Shown piece by piece: positions 60,001 through 64,000 of a DNA stretch of 64,000 bases (positions are counted from its first letter, which is position 1; each line of letters begins with the position of its first letter). Below the pieces are notes generated by a model. That model worked only from the letters and a program-made list of their open reading frames with translations, was not told where the DNA came from and ran no database searches. Location of the stretch: contig NC_049985.1 of the NCBI RefSeq assembly GCF_000003815.2, positions 7,006,066 through 7,070,065 on the forward strand, given 5' to 3'. Origin of the DNA: Branchiostoma floridae. Taxonomy: Eukaryota > Chordata > Leptocardii > Amphioxiformes > Branchiostomatidae. Made by a program: the position numbers and the translations under genes.

Positions 60001-61113
60001 GCTGGCAGAGCAGGGCTGGCAGGTCACAACCAACTACGTCCACAGCTTCCTTAGGGCAGAGTTTCCTCTTCTGCCTGACGAAGGAATACAGTAAGTAGGA
60101 ACAATTCTTGCAATTGTTGCCTGAAATCTACTAGAAACAGGAGTTATACTATAGACACATATGCTCCACATACTAGCACAGCTTGTGACACTGTGATTGG
60201 AATATTTGTAGTCATCAATGAAATGGTCTGAAATGCAAACATATTGACCACATTATGTATCTGCTTGCAAATGTTACCTTTCTAGTACAGTCAAACCTGT
60301 CTATAGCGGCCACTCAAGGGACCGGACAAATTTGGCCACTATAGACAGGTGGCCTCTGTATAGAGGTGGTAACTTGTAGATAAAATACCCAAGGGACCGA
60401 CAAAAAGTGGCCACTATGGACAGGTGGCCCCTCTGTAGAGGTGGCCCCTAATACAGGTTTGACTGTAGATAAAATACCCAAGGGACCGACAAAAAGTGGC
60501 CACTATGGACAGGTGGCCCCTAATACAGGTTTGACTGTACAATCTTTTCTTTGATTTCAGAGCCATCCACGACTATGTAACCCAGGAGGACATGTTGGTG
60601 TGGATAGCCAATCACCTGGGAGTGAAAGACCTCATCCGCTGTTCCACTTTTCCAATTCCCCCTCCCGTTACCAAACAAGTCTTCCTGGGCGTCATCGGCG
60701 CCGTGAACCACGACCAGGGCTTGCAGCGGGCAGAGACGTTCGTCCACGACTTTGTGGTGGCACAGCTGGTTGGAAAGGACGTGAACGCCATGTGGGACAT
60801 ACCAAATCCCATGGGGATGTTGGCAGAGATGCTACAGAAGGCAGGAAAGGGGGAACCGGAGCCTCGGGTGATCAACCAATCAGGGACTAACACGGTTACA
60901 CCAGTGTACTTTGTAGGAGTGTACAGCGACAAGGAACTGTTAGGAGAGGCGTCCGGAGACACCATGCCACTGGCTGTAGAGGAGGCGGCACGGGTAGCTC
61001 TAGCGAACATGTTTAAGACACACGAAGGCAGGAAGCCATTGGCACTGGACACAAGACTCAAAACTACGGCAAAACTTGCAGACAAGACCAACTATCTTGA
61101 AAACCAGTCATAA
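57096..61113 (+). CDS. MRPL44: Mitochondrial large ribosomal subunit protein mL44
   Basis: Complete gene, four exons: 57,096-57,316; 59,375-59,495; 59,930-60,090; 60,561-61,113. Phases join to 351 aa (human 332). The first exon encodes a basic, hydroxylated leader suited to mitochondrial import, then RWVRPYLQTLVNRINRENELLGP. KINWNYESELHAFGPRLGEK and LSTLRAAFTDRSYVEEEE begin the RNase III-like domain, followed by the dsRNA-binding fold (VTPVYFVGVYSDKELLGEAS..EEAARVALANMF). mL44 is a structural component of the mitoribosome; its RNase III fold is generally regarded as inactive, and the usual ERLEFLGD signature is not visible here. Head to head with ETFDH. An ATTAAA signal at 61,294-61,299 is a likely poly(A) signal. 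Confidence 0.95.
57376..57560 (+). repeat. Dispersed about 190-bp repeat, MRPL44 intron 1
   Basis: Runs from GGGAAGGAGGTTCACC to CAGGTACTGCAGCATTGCAG and GGCTGACACCC; the reverse-oriented partner is at 25,617-25,810 in CNOT7/8 intron 2. The rest of the 2-kb MRPL44 intron 1 shows no other recognisable feature, except a duplicated GGGGTGGCTGATCGGGCTC near 58,700 and 58,740. Confidence 0.55.
60286..60540. mobile_element. TA-flanked MITE with internal duplication, MRPL44 intron 3
   Basis: Ends are TACAGTCAAACCTGT and ACAGGTTTGACTGTA, perfect inverted repeats. The right half is duplicated: GATAAAATACCCAAGGGACC and GGCCACTATGGACAGGTGGC each occur twice, about 90 bases apart, with a first TTTGACTGTA end at about 60,467. 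The acceptor of exon 4 is only 20 bases beyond its right end, so it supplies sequence close to a splice site. Confidence 0.8.
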
Positions 61114-63108
61114 GAAAAATTGAGATTGTCAAAGTGCCTCCACCTTTCTTGATTAATCATATATTACCTGGTATAGTTATATTCTTGCATAGATGTTGTG
61201 CTCTTGCAGTCTTTTGTAAAATTCTGTTACACAGCATAAGTCTGACAGTTATAAGAGATGACAAACACAACATGTTGAAAGCACAAAATGTGTATTAAAC
61301 GATTTCTCAAACCCACAGGTTAGTGCTGTCTTATCTATAGTATTAAACTAGCACATGCCAGCAAAAAAACAAAACTTCACCCATAATTACAAGGTCCTTA
61401 CCTACTTTATCAGCACTGTTTACATTAAAAATTTAAAGTACCTATACCAGAAAGGTACTTGTGTATACGTAGAAAAGCTTGAACTGTGGTAAAAGCATTA
61501 CATCTAGATTTGCAGCAACTTCAATGCATTTTGACATACAGTACATGTATTTGTAATCCTCAATAAAGGTATTGCCCCATATTCATGTAAATGATGTACA
61601 TCTATAAATACTACAAATAGATTTAGATTGTGCACAGAACCCTCAACTAGCTTGGTTGTTTTTGTCTTACCGGTAACTAAGGCCACAAAGTAAAATCTTA
61701 CAGATGATTTCAATCACTTGTGTGCAGTACATCGCTGCAGTACTTGGAGCAAAATGGCCAACATAATAAAGCAGTTCTTTAACGAACTGCTAGGGGCCAC
61801 TGCTATTGATCCATATATCACCTTGTGTATACCTATTTATTTTCAATAGCCTGATTTGATCAGGCAACCATGTAACACTACATCTAAAAAATCTTTGCAC
61901 AGAAATGTAGCTCTTTGACATACAAGGACAAGTTTTTTCTTTAAGTAGGCTAGTACCATATCTATATTGTCGTATATACACATGCCCACTGCGTCAAAAA
62001 GATACTAGTACATGGTACAACGGTATCATTTACAGAGGCACAGTTGACTACGATGCAGAGTTTTTGTGATTATTCCTGATTATCAACAACAAATATATAC
62101 AGCATAGTGGTACGCCCTTAGAATACCACAGAAAGGTACAAGGAATTATTTTACAACTTTGGAGCAAATATTCCTATTTTTCTGCAATAAACTATAGCAC
62201 AAAATAAAAGGTTTCAGGGGAAAAGTGTAACCTGTTAAAATGCATCTACATCTAACTTTTTGTATAAAATTTTTCTCTCTTTGATTGTACTTGTTTAAAG
62301 GCAAGTATAGTGCAGCAATCTAAGATAATTTTTTCCCTGAAGTTGGTGAAGTAGGTGAAAAAGAAAGCTTTCACACAGGGCTCAAAAGTTTTCTTAAATT
62401 GCTGTTTGTATTTTGTGCATTTTTACTCAATATTTACAGAATCTAAATGGAGACTACATGACAACCGATAATATGTACAAAAAGTTGTTTTTCTAATCAG
62501 TGATTATGAATTTGGATGTGTACAAAAAGTTTGGTCCTCAATACACAAGTATCATAGTATTGCATCTTGGATGATAGTGTCTAAAATGTTTTTCCTGAAT
62601 ATGTTGGGTATTTGAAATACTTGTATTATCAACCCTTTTCTTCTGCTATTTTGTGATCAAAACAATCTTATGTTATTTTCTTAGTCAACCAAATATTAAA
62701 ATGCATCTCCATGTATAACTATTTTGAGAAACAGAGAGGATAGCATGTAACTGTTTCTTATAAACACTTCCTACTTCATTATACCTTTCAAAACATTCCT
62801 GCTCAAGTACATGTATCAAAATGGTTTTATTGAAAATTCTCTAATGATCAGGGTCATCGCAAGGGAACTATAAGTAAAAGGAAGGATATTTTCAAAACAA
62901 CAAATACATTTCAAAAACAGTATCTTTGAAAAAGACACCAGCATAATAAATGCATTTTCAGTGATCCACTGGTACAAAATGGTTAACTCCCTTTGACTGA
63001 ACTTTTGAATAATTCTGCATTGTTGTTCCCCAAAGAAACGACTGCATAAAGCACAGGTTGAAGGTTCTTGGTAGGCTGTTCCAAGAGCTGGACTTCCCCC
63101 ATCCTCCG
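61114..63108. other. Convergent 3' ends: MRPL44 (+) and an unknown gene (-)
   Basis: No coding exon visible. MRPL44 poly(A) is probably just past 61,300. Most of the remainder is AT-rich and is presumably the 3' UTR of the minus-strand gene that stops at 63,109; its poly(A) site was not resolved. Confidence 0.4.
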
Positions 63109-63735
63109 CTATGTCTCTGCCTCTACGTGCATTCTGCTACGACCAGGCGGTTGTACTGTGGTTAGGGCTGAGGATAGAAAAAAGTCTTTAACCATAGAAA
63201 AAAATCATAAATAACACACACCACCAAAAACTATACCAGTTGTACTAGTTTAAGTTCTCCTCCACACCACACATTATGGCTTTATGGCAGCACCCATTTG
63301 CAATTTGAAGCCGTTAGTGGAAATCACTACTGTAACAGCAGAGAGCTAACCCACTGGTAGTGGTCTGTGTATTCAACATTTACAATTGTACATAGTGAAA
63401 ACTGACCAAGACAACATGGGACAGTTAAAATCTGGCTTATGCACACAGGTGTTCACTACAGACAGGATTCTTAATGCTCAATAGAAAAAAAAAACAATGG
63501 ACCACAAAAAAAAATGGTCCACTGGCCACAGGTGGTCTATATGCAGATGCAGTCACTTGCACAGGTTTGACTGTTAAGTATGACACACATTCAGATACAG
63601 GTAAAGAGTTGTTCACCTGTTTCCCTGTCACTAACGTCTCCCTCTCCCTCCTCTGCCCAGCGCTGTCTGTCGTTCAACAGTTGGTGGGAGTCCTCCGAGG
63701 TTCTCCGGGTAGGGAAGCTCATGCCATCACCAAAA
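63109..63735 (-). CDS. Unrecognised protein, last two coding exons (partial)
   Basis: Two exons join in frame: 63,735-63,617 (acceptor TGTCCTGTAG, donor ACAG|GTGAAC) and 63,167-63,109 (acceptor TATCCTCAG, TAG stop). They encode a polar C-terminus: FGDGMSFPTRRTSEDSHQLL, then NDRQRWAEEGEGDVSDRET, then ALTTVQPPGRSRMHVEAET and stop. RRTS resembles a basophilic-kinase site, and the stretch is acidic and probably disordered. I do not recognise the family; the gene continues beyond the right edge. The call rests on matching splice phases and codon-like composition only. Confidence 0.5.
63421..63576. mobile_element. Degenerate MITE, CAGTCAAACCTGT family, inside the last intron of the unknown gene
   Basis: The right end CACAGGTTTGACTGTTAA and left GGACAGTTAAAATCTGG match the family ends imperfectly. 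GGTGTTCACTACAGACAGGA and GGCCACAGGTGGTCTATATG match the interior of the copies at 54,095 and 60,286. Confidence 0.6.
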
Positions 63736-64000
63736 CTACAGGACAAGGGTGAGGGGGGGCAAGTTATCACACACACTAATACTTGTAGATCGATGTGGAT
63801 GTTGGTTAGAGGTTAGAGGGTCATTGAGAACATTTTACAATTCCAACTTTCATACTGGTGCTATTACTAAGCAAGCTTGCCAATTGAGTGTTTTTTTGTT
63901 CAAAGTTACAAAATCGTGAAATTCTGTGGTGAACTTTGAAGGCAAAGATGTTCAAAATGAAAGTAATAAATATTGTGAAGATATCAAACTCAGTTCTGTA

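Overview
The window is animal nuclear DNA. It carries spliced genes with GT-AG introns, mostly introns of 0.1-2 kb, and many short inverted-repeat elements. Protein sequences are close to vertebrate orthologues but come from genes that seem not to have been duplicated (one CNOT7/8, one SH3RF). Together with the style of the repeats, this suggests an invertebrate chordate, most likely a lancelet (Branchiostoma). That assignment is inference; I ran no search.

Layout. 1-17,048 holds no exon I can recognise and is probably the long first intron of an SH3RF (POSH) E3 ligase, whose RING-encoding first coding exon lies at 17,049-17,429 on the minus strand. A 298-base assembly gap lies at 14,998-15,295. 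17.7-21.5 kb shows no gene. CNOT7/8 (CAF1 deadenylase) is complete on the minus strand (23,829-27,163, six coding exons, 288 aa). VPS37A (ESCRT-I) is complete on the plus strand (28,486-35,398, ten exons, 376-379 aa). The two are head to head over a short promoter with NRF1-like and ETS-like sites, the same arrangement as human CNOT7/VPS37A at 8p22. ETFDH (ETF-ubiquinone oxidoreductase) is complete on the minus strand (37,458-56,834, 607 aa). It is head to head with MRPL44 (57,096-61,113, plus strand, four exons, 351 aa) over 261 bases. The last two coding exons of an unrecognised minus-strand gene lie at 63,109-63,735.

The most interesting signal is in ETFDH. Two alternative versions of its fifth coding exon (53,315-53,396 and 52,737-52,818) have the same 82-nt length, the same splice phases and good splice sites, and encode related but distinct 27-residue segments. 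Including both or neither would break the frame, so they look like a mutually exclusive exon pair in a mitochondrial respiratory-chain enzyme.

Mobile DNA is abundant in introns. VPS37A intron 3 carries a young non-autonomous LTR retrotransposon (205-bp LTRs differing at 2 positions, 5-bp target duplication, tRNA-Leu-type primer site). ETFDH carries a 6.2-kb CACTG-ended DNA transposon with 63-bp terminal inverted repeats. There are also TA-flanked MITEs, large foldback elements, a CR1-like LINE tail, satellite-like arrays, and at least five copies of a short palindrome with half-site CAAGGACGTTA.
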